The translations under genes and the position numbers were made by a program. Source: an uncultured Sphingomonas sp. (GTDB lineage: Bacteria > Pseudomonadota > Alphaproteobacteria > Sphingomonadales > Sphingomonadaceae). From it: 47,276 nucleotides of DNA. The stretch's first letter is position 1. Every line of letters begins with the position of its first letter. Below the pieces are notes generated by a model that saw only the letters and a program-made list of their open reading frames with translations, ran no database searches and had not been told where the DNA came from. The DNA is taken from contig CAJYJW010000237.1 in NCBI GenBank assembly GCA_913775025.1, positions 1 through 47,276 of the forward strand. Direction: 5' to 3'. Shown piece by piece: positions 26,394 through 34,848 of the stretch.

Positions 26394-27659
26394 ATGAAAA
26401 GCGAAACGTCAGGGGCCGCATCCCGCGAGACGGCGGGGGGATGGCTCGTCGTATTCGCCGCGATGATCGGCGTTGCGGTGGGGCTGAGCCCGATCCCTTT
26501 CTATACGATCGGCATGTTCGCCCCCGAACTATCGCGCGCGTTCGGATGGAGCTTCGCCTCGCTGATGGGCAGCATCGGCGTGCAGTCCGGCACGGTCATG
26601 CTGATCAGCCCGGCGGTCGGCTTCATGATAGATCGCTACGGCGCGCGGCGCGTCGCGCTCATCTCGCTCACCTTATTCGGCCTGTGTTTCATGAGCCTGG
26701 CGCTCAGCACCGGGTCGCTGCTGCTCTATTACGGCCAGTGGGTGGTCATGTCGGTGCTGGGCGCGGGCACGCTTTCGGCCACGTGGACGCGGGTGGTGAA
26801 CGGCTGGTTTGATCGCAATCGCGGCCTGGCGCTCGGCCTCGCCAGCACGGGCACCGGGCTTACCGGTTTTCTCATCAAGCCGCTGACCGCCTGGCTGATT
26901 CTCAACTACGGCTGGCGCACCGCCTTCGTCGTGATCGGGCTGCTGCCGATCGTCATCGGCGTGCCCGTCATCCTGCGTCTGTTTCACGAGAATCGCGCGG
27001 TCGTGGTCGATCCCGCCACCGATGCGGTCATGGTGGCGGAGGAATATGGCCTGACGCTGCGGGAGGCGTTGCGCGATCGCCGTTTCTGGATCCTGGCGGC
27101 GGCTTTCCTGCTGATCGCCTTCGCGCTGACCGCGCCGACGCCCAATATGGAAAACATCCTCAAGACCTTCCGCTTCGATCTCACCCAGATCGCCAGCATC
27201 ACGGCGAGCTTCGGCCTGGCGGTGATCGCTGGCCGCATCGTCGGCGGCTGGCTGCTGGACCGTATCTGGGCGCCGCTCTGCGCCTTCGGAATCCTGATGG
27301 TGCCGGCGGTGGGATCGTGGCTGCTTACGGGCAGCGCGATCAGCCCGGGGGTCGCGATGCTGGCGATCATCGGCATCGGCTTCGGCGCGGGGTTCGAATT
27401 CGATCTGCTGGCCTATCTGATCAACCGCTATTTCGGCCAGCGTCACTATGGCGCGATCTACGGCTGCTTCTACGCGGTGATCGCGCTTGGGGGCGGGGCG
27501 GGGCCGGTCGTATATGGTTTCAGCTTCGATCGATCGGGCAATTACCACGCGGCCTTGCTTGGCGGGGTGGCCTGCCTCGTGATCGGCAGCGTCCTGCTGC
27601 TGCTATTGGGATCTTACCCGGACTGGTCTGCAAAGCGCGACAAAACAGCCACAGTCTGA
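26394..27659 (+). CDS. MFS transporter, monocarboxylate/oxalate-antiporter-like
   Basis: The 421-residue inner-membrane protein with about twelve membrane segments starts GGWLVVFAAMIGVAVGLSPIPFYTIGMFAPELSRAFGWS, the pattern of OFA/MCT-type MFS carriers, with GFMIDRYGARRVALI in the 2-3 loop and NRGLALGLASTGTGLTGF. The ATG at 26394 is preceded by GAGGA at eight bases; the upstream in-frame codon at 26346 lies inside the operator and is rejected. It is divergent from the tandem hydrolase and upstream of the receptor gene. It probably carries an organic acid; two MFS carriers in one cluster suggest separate substrates or import and export. Confidence 0.86.
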   Translation: MKSETSGAASRETAGGWLVVFAAMIGVAVGLSPIPFYTIGMFAPELSRAFGWSFASLMGSIGVQSGTVMLISPAVGFMIDRYGARRVALISLTLFGLCFMSLALSTGSLLLYYGQWVVMSVLGAGTLSATWTRVVNGWFDRNRGLALGLASTGTGLTGFLIKPLTAWLILNYGWRTAFVVIGLLPIVIGVPVILRLFHENRAVVVDPATDAVMVAEEYGLTLREALRDRRFWILAAAFLLIAFALTAPTPNMENILKTFRFDLTQIASITASFGLAVIAGRIVGGWLLDRIWAPLCAFGILMVPAVGSWLLTGSAISPGVAMLAIIGIGFGAGFEFDLLAYLINRYFGQRHYGAIYGCFYAVIALGGGAGPVVYGFSFDRSGNYHAALLGGVACLVIGSVLLLLLGSYPDWSAKRDKTATV

Positions 27660-27698
27660 CAGCGTTCCACCGCGTTACTATTTGGTGACGAATCCCGC

Positions 27699-27748
27699 TT
27701 GACACGATCCCTGAAATGTTTTGTCTTATTGACATACCAATAAGACAA
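27699..27748. promoter_or_regulatory. Promoter and 28-bp palindromic operator before the TonB receptor gene
   Basis: The perfect inverted repeat TTGTCTTATTG (27721-27731) and CAATAAGACAA (27738-27748), spaced by ACATAC, lies 71 bases before the receptor start. TTGACA at 27699-27704 followed after 17 bases by TGTCTT is a possible -35/-10 pair whose -10 is covered by the palindrome, which would fit repression. Its arms differ from both class A and class B sites, so a third regulator or a variant binding mode is possible. Confidence 0.65.
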
Positions 27749-27819
27749 AGGCCGAGCACGCATTTGGCCTGTCGCCGCATCAGGAACAAATGCGTAACGC
27801 TGGGGGAAGGTCAAAAATC

Positions 27820-30201
27820 ATGAGAACGGAATTTACGGTGCGGACGTCGGCGATCGCCATCGCGATCGGATTGGCCACGCTGACGACGGCGGCCCATGCG
27901 CAGGCGACTGACCCCACGGTCCCCGGCCAGGGAACGGCCGCGCCCGGCCCGGTCGGCGCCGTTGCCACGCCTTCCGAGACGGAAACGCCCGCCGTGGCGG
28001 ATACCGCGGGACAAGGCGGCCTGACCGATATCGTCGTGACGGCGCAGCGCCGCCCGGAAAAGGTGCAGAGCATTCCGGTCGCCGTGTCCGCCTTCACCGA
28101 ACAGACGATCCGGGCGCTGAACCTGGAAGATGCGATCTCGGTATCCAAATATGTGCCGTCGATGATCTCGCAGCATAATGCGGGTCTGGCCACCGCCAAC
28201 AGTTACTTCCTGCGCGGTCTCGGCAACACGCAGTCCGCCGCGACCTTCGATCCGCCGGTCGGCACCTATGTCGACGACATCTATGTCGCCCGCCAGAACG
28301 CCAACAACTACGCCTTCTTCGATACCGAGCGGGTCGAGGTGCTGCGCGGGCCGCAGGGCACGCTGTTCGGCCGCAACACCACCGGCGGCGCGGTCAACAT
28401 CATCATGCGCAAGCCGAGCGAGGATTTCGGCGGCAAGTTCGAGCTGACCGGCGGCTCCTTCCGCCGCATCACCGCCAAGGCGAGCGTCGATCTGCCGATC
28501 TCCGAGAAGGTCCTGACCAAGCTCTCCGCCTTCTACGTGACTGACGACGGCTTCGTGAAGAACATCACCACCGGTGAACGGCTGAACGGCGACAAGAGCT
28601 ACGGCCTGCGCGGCGACATCCGCCTCAAGCCGACCGAAACGCTGACCGTCGACCTTTCCGGCGAATATACCAACAACCAGGGCACCTATTTCGGCGTCCG
28701 CGTCCTGCCGACGCCGAGCGCCCGGTTCCGCACCGCCACCACGCCGGTTTTCTACGAAGCGGCGATGAACATGCGGCAGGTCAAGTGCGGGAAGGATCCG
28801 GTCACCACCCTACTGACCACCCAGAACGGCCTCTGCCTCAACACCGACAATTACGCGACCTCGGCCCACGTCAGCTGGGCGACGGATGCGGGCACGCTCG
28901 AGGCGATCGTTGGCTACCGCAAGCAGAACCAGGGCTATATAAACAATTACAGTTCCAGCACGGTCAACAAATACGCCGGCTTCATCCTGGCCGACAAGAT
29001 CCGCAACAACCAGCATTCCGGCGAACTCAAATGGTCCAGCACCGCGTTCGACGACAAGCTGAAATATGTCGCGGGCATTTTCTATCTCAAGGAAAACAAC
29101 GAGCTTCAGACAGCGACCTTCTCGGGCGGCACGACCTCCTATGTCCTGTCGCGCACGACCTCGAACGGCGTGACTTACGGCGCCGATGATCATTTCAAGC
29201 AGTCGGTCGAGACGGCGGCCGCTTATGCGCAGGCGGATTGGGAATTCCTCGACGGCCTGACGCTCACGGCCGGCGCGCGCTATACCTATGAGAAGAAGAA
29301 GATCGCCTTCTTCCAGTCCGACCGCTTCTTCAGCCCGCTCTACACCAGCAACCCCACCGGGGCCGCCGGCTATTCGAGTGCGCAGGTGGAGGCCGCCGGC
29401 ATTCCGCTGCAGCAGACGCAGAAGCGCGTCACCCCGCGCGTGGCGCTCACCTACAACGTCGTGCCTGGTACGATCGTCTATGCGTCCGCCACCAACGGCT
29501 TCAAGTCCGGCGGGTGGAACGGCACCAACGCCGTTCCCTTCCAGGTGCTGCCGTTCCGCCCCGAGCGGACATGGTCCTACGAGACCGGCTTCAAGTCCGA
29601 CCTGTTCAACCGCAAGCTGCGGGTGAACGGCACCGCCTATCTGGCGGTGACGAAGGACCTGCAGGTCACCTCGGGCATCATCGTGCCGCCGTCGACGGTG
29701 ATCTCGCAGCTCGCCCGCAACGCGGGCAAACTGCGCACCTACGGCTTCGAGTTCGAGACGATCTTCGCGCCGACCCGCCGGTTCAACGTCTTCGCCAACG
29801 GATCGATCGGCAAGGGCAAATATCTGTCTACCGTGCTGACGCCGGGCGTGCCAACCGCCTCACAGATCACGACCGATACGATCCCGCTGCGCGTGCCGAC
29901 CTTCCAGCTGGCGACCGGCGCGACGTACAAGGTGCCGGTCGAGGCGATCAGCGGCGATCTCGGCTTCACTGCCGCCTATCGCCACAATTCCTCCTACGCC
30001 GTGGCGGCGCTCAACACCGCTTTCGCGCCGCGTGAGGATTTCGTCGATCTGAACCTCACCTACGATCATGAGGACGGGCATTGGGGCGCCGCCTTCGGCG
30101 TGACCAACCTCACCAAGCAGACCACCATCACGGCGAACTTCATCTCGCTGTTCCCGGGCGATCCGCGCCGCTTCACCGGGCGGATATGGTTCAACTTCTA
30201 A
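27820..30201 (+). CDS. TonB-dependent outer-membrane receptor
   Basis: The 793-residue protein has a signal peptide (TSAIAIAIGLATLTTAAHA then Q), a TonB-box-like segment TDIVVTAQRR, a plug domain with YVDDIYVAR, VEVLRGPQGTLFGRNTTGGAVNI, and a C-terminal barrel ending RRFTGRIWFNF with a terminal phenylalanine. It should take up a substrate too large or scarce for porins, powered by TonB. Such receptors are abundant in sphingomonads and often sit inside catabolic clusters. The ATG at 27820 was chosen because GGGGGAAGG precedes it by nine bases and the signal peptide then has normal length. It is followed by a strong terminator. Confidence 0.93.
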   Translation: MRTEFTVRTSAIAIAIGLATLTTAAHAQATDPTVPGQGTAAPGPVGAVATPSETETPAVADTAGQGGLTDIVVTAQRRPEKVQSIPVAVSAFTEQTIRALNLEDAISVSKYVPSMISQHNAGLATANSYFLRGLGNTQSAATFDPPVGTYVDDIYVARQNANNYAFFDTERVEVLRGPQGTLFGRNTTGGAVNIIMRKPSEDFGGKFELTGGSFRRITAKASVDLPISEKVLTKLSAFYVTDDGFVKNITTGERLNGDKSYGLRGDIRLKPTETLTVDLSGEYTNNQGTYFGVRVLPTPSARFRTATTPVFYEAAMNMRQVKCGKDPVTTLLTTQNGLCLNTDNYATSAHVSWATDAGTLEAIVGYRKQNQGYINNYSSSTVNKYAGFILADKIRNNQHSGELKWSSTAFDDKLKYVAGIFYLKENNELQTATFSGGTTSYVLSRTTSNGVTYGADDHFKQSVETAAAYAQADWEFLDGLTLTAGARYTYEKKKIAFFQSDRFFSPLYTSNPTGAAGYSSAQVEAAGIPLQQTQKRVTPRVALTYNVVPGTIVYASATNGFKSGGWNGTNAVPFQVLPFRPERTWSYETGFKSDLFNRKLRVNGTAYLAVTKDLQVTSGIIVPPSTVISQLARNAGKLRTYGFEFETIFAPTRRFNVFANGSIGKGKYLSTVLTPGVPTASQITTDTIPLRVPTFQLATGATYKVPVEAISGDLGFTAAYRHNSSYAVAALNTAFAPREDFVDLNLTYDHEDGHWGAAFGVTNLTKQTTITANFISLFPGDPRRFTGRIWFNF

Positions 30202-30212
30202 CTCCGCCTAAC

Positions 30213-30244
30213 GGGGAGGGGCCGAAATGCCCCTCCTTTTTTTT
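30213..30244 (+). terminator. Rho-independent terminator after the receptor gene
   Basis: The stem GGAGGGGC (30215-30222) pairs with GCCCCTCC (30229-30236) around a six-base loop and is followed by eight thymines (30237-30244), 12 bases after the receptor stop. Confidence 0.9.
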
Positions 30245-30347
30245 GCGACGGGCCTTTAGTCCACCGTTCTTGACGGGCAGGCGCAAAAGCTGAACTAGCC
30301 ATGCCCGGGCATCGCCTTTCCGATGTCGAAGCAGAGGTGGACGGATA

Positions 30348-31112
30348 GTGATAGATCGTAACGCTGCCGTCCCGATCTACCATCAAATCTACCTGCAACT
30401 CCGTGATGAAATACTCAGCGGTGAACGACCGTTCGGCAGCGCCCTGCCCACCGAACAGGAGCTGTCCGAAAAGTTCGATGTCTCGCGCATCACCGCGCGC
30501 CGTGTGCTGACCGAGCTCAGCCAGCAGAATTTCGTCGAGCGCAAGCGTCGGCTCGGCACCCGCGTGATCTTCGAATCCCCCGCCAAGCCGATTGAGGCGA
30601 ACATCGATCGCGCGGTCGATTCGCTCCTCGCCTTCGGCCGCCGCACCGCCGTCACCGTGCTGGAAGTGGCGACCGAAATGCCGACGCCAACTGTCGCGAG
30701 CGCGCTTAAGATAGGACCTGCCGAGGCGGTGCGTCGCGCCGTCCGGGTGCGCAGCATGGATCGCGTCCCGATCGGCTATATCGTCAGCTATGTGCCCGCC
30801 GCTTATGCCGATGCGATCACCGCCACGTCGCTGGCCAACACCCCCATCCTGAAAGTGCTGGAGGAAGCCGGTCACAAGGCCGAACAGGCCGAGCAGACGA
30901 TCAGCGCGATGGAGGCCGACCCTACCATATCGCAGGCGCTCGGTATCGAGCCGCGCGCCGCCTTGCTCAGGATCAGCCGCACCGTATCGGATGCGCGCCA
31001 CAAGCCGTTCCTGCTGACTTTCGCGCATTACCGCGCGGACAAGTTCACCATTCGCCTCGATCTGCAGCATCCCGGCATCGCCGCACCCCAGATCGTGCCG
31101 CAAACCACCTGA
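30348..31112 (+). CDS. GntR-family transcriptional regulator, HutC type (UTRA domain)
   Basis: The 254-residue protein has an N-terminal winged helix with PIYHQIYLQLRDEILSGE and LPTEQELSEKFDVSRITAR (about residues 9-65), and a C-terminal UTRA ligand domain (about 85-245) with an ending FLLTFAHYRADKFTIRLDL. HutC-type members sense small molecules, often pathway substrates, and usually repress neighbouring genes. The start is GTG at 30348, with AGGTGG upstream. It has its own position between the receptor terminator and a class A operator 37 bases downstream of its stop. HutC-type regulators often bind sites containing GTATATAC-like cores, and the adjacent site at 31149 has such a core, so it is the best candidate for class A control. 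Confidence 0.9.
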   Translation: MIDRNAAVPIYHQIYLQLRDEILSGERPFGSALPTEQELSEKFDVSRITARRVLTELSQQNFVERKRRLGTRVIFESPAKPIEANIDRAVDSLLAFGRRTAVTVLEVATEMPTPTVASALKIGPAEAVRRAVRVRSMDRVPIGYIVSYVPAAYADAITATSLANTPILKVLEEAGHKAEQAEQTISAMEADPTISQALGIEPRAALLRISRTVSDARHKPFLLTFAHYRADKFTIRLDLQHPGIAAPQIVPQTT

Positions 31113-31148
31113 TCGCCCGTCGCGCGCGGCGGAAAGGCTTTGCGCCTG

Positions 31149-31175
31149 ATTGTATTGGTATATACACAATACAAT
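31149..31175. promoter_or_regulatory. Class A operator, complete 27-bp inverted repeat
   Basis: Arms ATTGTATTG (31149-31157) and CAATACAAT (31167-31175) are perfect over nine bases, around the spacer GTATATACA. This is the most symmetric of the three class A sites. It lies between the GntR gene and the quinone-reductase-like gene, 56 bases before the latter's start. Confidence 0.7.
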
Positions 31176-31231
31176 TCAATCAGCGGTCGCAGGCCATCGT
31201 GTCCGCTCGGATCAGCGCAGGAGCGTGTTAC

Positions 31232-32251
31232 ATGAAGGCATATCAGATCGGCGAGCAGGACGGGCTTCAGGCGCTGGTGCCGACGACGCGGCCCGATCCC
31301 GTCGCGGCCCCCGGTCAGGTCGTGCTTGCCCCCCGGCTCGTCAGCCTGAACAATCGCGACATGCAGATCCTGCGCGGTGCCTATGGCGCGAAGAAGCCGG
31401 CGGAGCGCGTGCCTGTGTCCGAGGGCGTCGGCGAGGTCGTTTCGATCGGTGACGGGGTAACCGGCTTCACCGTAGGCGATCGCGCGATCGCGCCGCATTT
31501 CGTCAACTGGACGGGCGGCGATTTCGGCTACCATGCCTTCGGTCACGATCTCGGCGTAACGCATGACGGCTGGCTGGCCGAGCGTGTGGTCGTGCCGGCG
31601 GCGGCGCTGGTGCGCGTGCCCGACGGGCTGACCGACCGGCAGGCCGCAGCCCTCCCCTCCGCCGCGCTGACCGCGTGGAACGCCGTGGTCGAGGTCGGCA
31701 AGGTGAAGGCCGGCGATGTCGTGCTGACGCTCGGCACCGGCGGCGTCTCGATCTTCGCGTTGCAGATCGCCAAGGCGAACGGCGCGCGCGTCGTCACCAC
31801 CTCGTCCAGCGACGAGAAGCTGGCGCTGGCGCGCGATCTCGGCGCGGACATCACGATCAATTACCGCACCAATCCCGATTGGGCGGCGGAACTGATGAAG
31901 GCGACCGGCGGCGCGGGCGCGGACATCGTGGTGGAGACGGGGGGCCAGGCGACGCTTGGCCAATCGATCGCCGCCGCCGCGGTCAACGGCCGGATCGTCA
32001 TCATCGGCGTGACGGCGGGGCAGGCATCGGACGGCCTGCCCAACTACGGCACCATCATCGGCAAGAACCTCACCCTGCGCGGTATCGCGGAAGGCAGCCG
32101 CGCGATGCTCGTCCGCCTGGTGCGCGCGGTCGAGGCGAACGGGATCGAGCCGGTCGTGAACAAGGTCTTCCCGTTCGACCGGGCGGCGGATGCCTATGCC
32201 TATCTCGCCGCGGCCGAGCACGTCGGCAAGGTGATGATCGAACTGAAATGA
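31232..32251 (+). CDS. Quinone-reductase-like MDR oxidoreductase, copy 1
   Basis: The 339-residue medium-chain dehydrogenase lacks the zinc ligands, and so is of the quinone oxidoreductase type. It has VSEGVGEVVSIGDGV, the nucleotide fold LTLGTGGVSIFALQIAKA and a DEKLALARDLGADITINY segment. It probably reduces an activated double bond or carbonyl with NADPH. The ATG at 31232 is preceded by AGGAG at eight bases. Its stop overlaps the MmgE/PrpD gene as ATGA, so the two work together, and the class A operator precedes the pair. Confidence 0.85.
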   Translation: MKAYQIGEQDGLQALVPTTRPDPVAAPGQVVLAPRLVSLNNRDMQILRGAYGAKKPAERVPVSEGVGEVVSIGDGVTGFTVGDRAIAPHFVNWTGGDFGYHAFGHDLGVTHDGWLAERVVVPAAALVRVPDGLTDRQAAALPSAALTAWNAVVEVGKVKAGDVVLTLGTGGVSIFALQIAKANGARVVTTSSSDEKLALARDLGADITINYRTNPDWAAELMKATGGAGADIVVETGGQATLGQSIAAAAVNGRIVIIGVTAGQASDGLPNYGTIIGKNLTLRGIAEGSRAMLVRLVRAVEANGIEPVVNKVFPFDRAADAYAYLAAAEHVGKVMIELK

Positions 32252-33603
32252 TCCCTGCATCGCGCCGCTTCGTCGATCATGCGCTGGCGGTGGAGTGGGG
32301 CGATCTCGCCCCGCCCACGCGCGAGGCGGCGCGCACGTTTTTGCATGATACGCTCGGCGTCGGCGTCGCCGGGCGCAATGCTCCCTTCGCCGATGCCGCC
32401 TTCGCGGCGGCAGGCGCGTGGAGCGGGGCCGGCGGCGATGGCTTCGTGCTGGGCCGGCCAGGCGCGCGGCTGACCACGCCGCATGCGGCCTTCGCCAACG
32501 CCTATCAGATCCATTCGCAGGAATATGACTGCGTGCACGAACCCGCCGTCGCGCATCCGATGGCGAGCATCGGCGCGGTGCTGCTGGCCGAGGCGGGGCG
32601 TGCACCGCTTTCGGGTGAAGACATGCTCGCCGCGATCGTTGGCGGCGTGGATGTGATGGCGGCGCTGGGTGTCGCGGTACGCGGGCCGCTGAAGTTCTTC
32701 CGCCCCGCGACAGCCGGCATCTTCGGATCGATCGCGGCCCTCGCCCGCGCGCGCCGCCTGTCGCCGGAGGTTGCGACGCATGCGTTCGGCTATGGCCTCG
32801 CCTTCGCCAGCGGCACGATGCAGGCGCATGTCGAGGGCAAGCCGACGCTCGCCATCCAGGTCGCCGCCTCCGCGCGCTCCGCGATCGAGGCGGTCGATCT
32901 CGCGGTCGCTGGGCTGGAGGGGCCGGAAGGGTCGATCGACGGGCCGTTCGGTTATCTGTCGCTGTTCGAGGACGATGTGGACCTCGCCGCTGTTCTCGCA
33001 CAATTGCCCACCGTGCGTCGGATCGAGGAGCTGAGCTGGAAGCCCTTTCCCACCGGCCGCGCGGCGCATGGCGCGATCATCGCGTTGCGCGAGTTGATCG
33101 ACGCGTATGGCGTCGCGCCCGAAACGCTGGAGCGCTTCACCTATCGTGCGCCGCCGCTGATCCACCGTCTCGTCGGCCGCCGGCCGTTCGCGGGGATGAG
33201 CACCGCCTACGCGCGGCTCTGCTTCGCGTGGCTCGGCGCGGTGGTGCTGACGCGCGGCACGATCGACCTCGCCGACTTTGCGCCCGAGCGGTTGTCCGAT
33301 CCCGATCTGCTGGCGCTGGCCGAACGCATCCATGTCGAGATCGACGACAATCCCAACTTCGCCGCCTTCGTGCCGGCGACGGGCACCGCGACACTCGTTT
33401 CCGGCAAGACCGTGTCCCGCCGGGTGACGCGCCAGTTCGGCTCGCCCGAGTGGCCGCTCAGTCGCGAGGAGCATCTCGCCAAGGCGGCGCGCTGCCTCGA
33501 ATTCGGCGGCCTGCCCGACGCGCATGAAGGGCTGGCCGCGCTGATCGATCGCCTCGACACGGTAGGCGACGTCGCCGCCGCCCTGCTCGCCGTACTGGAA
33601 TAG
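32248..33603 (+). CDS. MmgE/PrpD-family dehydratase-like protein
   Basis: The 451-residue protein has the MmgE/PrpD pattern: an N-terminal helical domain with REAARTFLHDTLGVGVAGRN, the NAYQIHSQEYDCVHEPAVAHP segment and VAALRARRL-type helices, and a C-terminal lid domain. Family members include 2-methylcitrate dehydratase, cis-aconitate decarboxylase and itaconate-pathway enzymes, acting on tri- or dicarboxylates. It is a third hydro-lyase-type enzyme in the cluster besides the two LeuCD pairs. It overlaps the preceding oxidoreductase gene by four bases and converges on the SDR gene with a 16-base gap. Substrate unknown. Confidence 0.83.
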   Translation: MIPASRRFVDHALAVEWGDLAPPTREAARTFLHDTLGVGVAGRNAPFADAAFAAAGAWSGAGGDGFVLGRPGARLTTPHAAFANAYQIHSQEYDCVHEPAVAHPMASIGAVLLAEAGRAPLSGEDMLAAIVGGVDVMAALGVAVRGPLKFFRPATAGIFGSIAALARARRLSPEVATHAFGYGLAFASGTMQAHVEGKPTLAIQVAASARSAIEAVDLAVAGLEGPEGSIDGPFGYLSLFEDDVDLAAVLAQLPTVRRIEELSWKPFPTGRAAHGAIIALRELIDAYGVAPETLERFTYRAPPLIHRLVGRRPFAGMSTAYARLCFAWLGAVVLTRGTIDLADFAPERLSDPDLLALAERIHVEIDDNPNFAAFVPATGTATLVSGKTVSRRVTRQFGSPEWPLSREEHLAKAARCLEFGGLPDAHEGLAALIDRLDTVGDVAAALLAVLE

Positions 33604-33619
33604 GTCCGGGCGCCGCGCT

Positions 33620-34456
33620 TCAGTGCGGCTCCTCGCCCCCGGATACGTTGAGCGATTCCGCCGTGATGTAGGCGGCCTCGTCCGAACAGAGAAAGGCGAC
33701 CGCATTGGCGGTATCCTGCGGCAGGCCGGGGCGGCCCATCGGGATCCGGGCGGCCATGTCCTTCATATATTGTTCGACCGACTTGCCCTGTTTCTCGGCG
33801 AAATAGGCGTTCTGCCATGCGCCGAGCCCGGTGGTGACATGGTTGGGGCAGACGTTGTTGACGGTGATGCCATGCTCGCCCAATTCAGTCGCGGCGGAGC
33901 GGACGAGCCCGACCAGGCCGTGCTTCGATGAGGTATAGGCCTGCATGTTCGGAAAGCCGCTCTTGGCGGCCTGGCTCGCGACGTTGACGATGCGCCCGCC
34001 GCGTCCCTGCGCCACCATGCGCTGCGCTGCCGCCTGAAGCCCGAAGAACGCGCCCGTAAGGTTGACGCCGATCACGGCGTTCCACTCGTCCTCGCTCACC
34101 TCGAGCAGCGGCTTCACGATATAACCGATGCCGGCGTTGTTTACCCAGATATCCAGGCCGCCATGCGCCTCGACCGCATGATCGGCGAGCGCCTGCACCT
34201 CGTCGCGCTTGCGCACGTCGCACGGGAAGGTCGAGACCTTGACGCCCTTGGCGCTGATCGCGGCGGCAATACCATCCATCTCGGTCGTGAGGCCGATCAT
34301 CGCATCCGGCGTCGCGGCATCGCGCGAGGCGCCGACATCGGAGAGGACGATGTTCGCCCCCTCTTCCGCCAGCCGCAAGGCGATCGCCTCGCCAAGGCCG
34401 CCCTTGCGGCCCGATCCGGTGATGACCGCCGTCTTGCCCGTGAGCATGCCCGTCAC
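33620..34456 (-). CDS. Short-chain dehydrogenase/reductase
   Basis: The 278-residue SDR has the cofactor motif TGSGRKGGLGEAIA (13-26), the NNAGIGY motif and the active-site YTSSK with an upstream serine in NVASQAA. It is probably NAD(H)-dependent, given the aspartate-containing LSDVGAS after strand 2. It would interconvert a hydroxyl and a keto group. The GTG at 34456 overlaps the HapK-like stop as GTGA; the in-frame ATG at 34447 is an alternative. With the HapK-like gene it forms a small minus-strand operon controlled from the class B site at 34807. Confidence 0.87.
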   Translation of the reverse strand: MTGMLTGKTAVITGSGRKGGLGEAIALRLAEEGANIVLSDVGASRDAATPDAMIGLTTEMDGIAAAISAKGVKVSTFPCDVRKRDEVQALADHAVEAHGGLDIWVNNAGIGYIVKPLLEVSEDEWNAVIGVNLTGAFFGLQAAAQRMVAQGRGGRIVNVASQAAKSGFPNMQAYTSSKHGLVGLVRSAATELGEHGITVNNVCPNHVTTGLGAWQNAYFAEKQGKSVEQYMKDMAARIPMGRPGLPQDTANAVAFLCSDEAAYITAESLNVSGGEEPH

Positions 34457-34767
34457 GCCTTGGCCTCCACGGGCTGCGTCATGATGAAGGTCGGGGTCGC
34501 CCAGTCCTGAAATTCGGCGGCGATACGGCCCATCGCCTCAGTGCTTGCCTCGGCGCCAAACATGTCCATGTCGGCGACGTCGATCACCTCGACATATTGG
34601 TAGGGCGATTCGCCGCCACCCAAGAGACCGGTCGCGCGGTGCAACGTAAAGCCGTTCACCGATGTCAGCGCGTTGACCGTCGGAAGATCGGTAGAAAGCG
34701 CCCATGCCTCATAGTCGGCGGGGCTCTTGCCGGGTTTCAGGTTCAGCAGAACGATAATCCGGGTCAC
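34453..34767 (-). CDS. HapK/RedY-like small protein
   Basis: The 104-residue protein closely matches the REDY/HapK pattern: MTRIIVLLNLKPG at the start, ADYEAWALSTDLPTVNAL, a VNGFTLHRATGLL segment, YVEVIDVADMDMFG and a C-terminal helix with AAEFQDW. It forms a dimeric ferredoxin-like (alpha/beta) barrel in known structures. HapK and RedY come from prodigiosin biosynthesis, where they relate to the bipyrrole part of that tripyrrole, but relatives also occur next to dehydrogenases in other clusters. Its role here is unknown; it could be a small isomerase or carrier acting with the SDR. It is the first gene of its operon. Confidence 0.72.
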   Translation of the reverse strand: MTRIIVLLNLKPGKSPADYEAWALSTDLPTVNALTSVNGFTLHRATGLLGGGESPYQYVEVIDVADMDMFGAEASTEAMGRIAAEFQDWATPTFIMTQPVEAKA

Positions 34768-34806
34768 GCGCGTCTCCTCTTGGCAACCTCGCCTTACGGT
34801 GTCATA

Positions 34807-34826
34807 TTGTTATAGTCATATAGCAA
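34807..34826. promoter_or_regulatory. Class B operator in divergent promoter
   Basis: Arms TTGTTATA (34807-34814) and TATAGCAA (34819-34826) are symmetric apart from one position, around the four-base centre GTCA. The site lies between the HapK-like gene (minus) and the methyltransferase gene (plus), 39 and 22 bases from their starts. The half-site architecture matches 26319 and 37851. Confidence 0.6.
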
Positions 34827-34848
34827 ATCAGGGAAGCGATTTTCGAGC

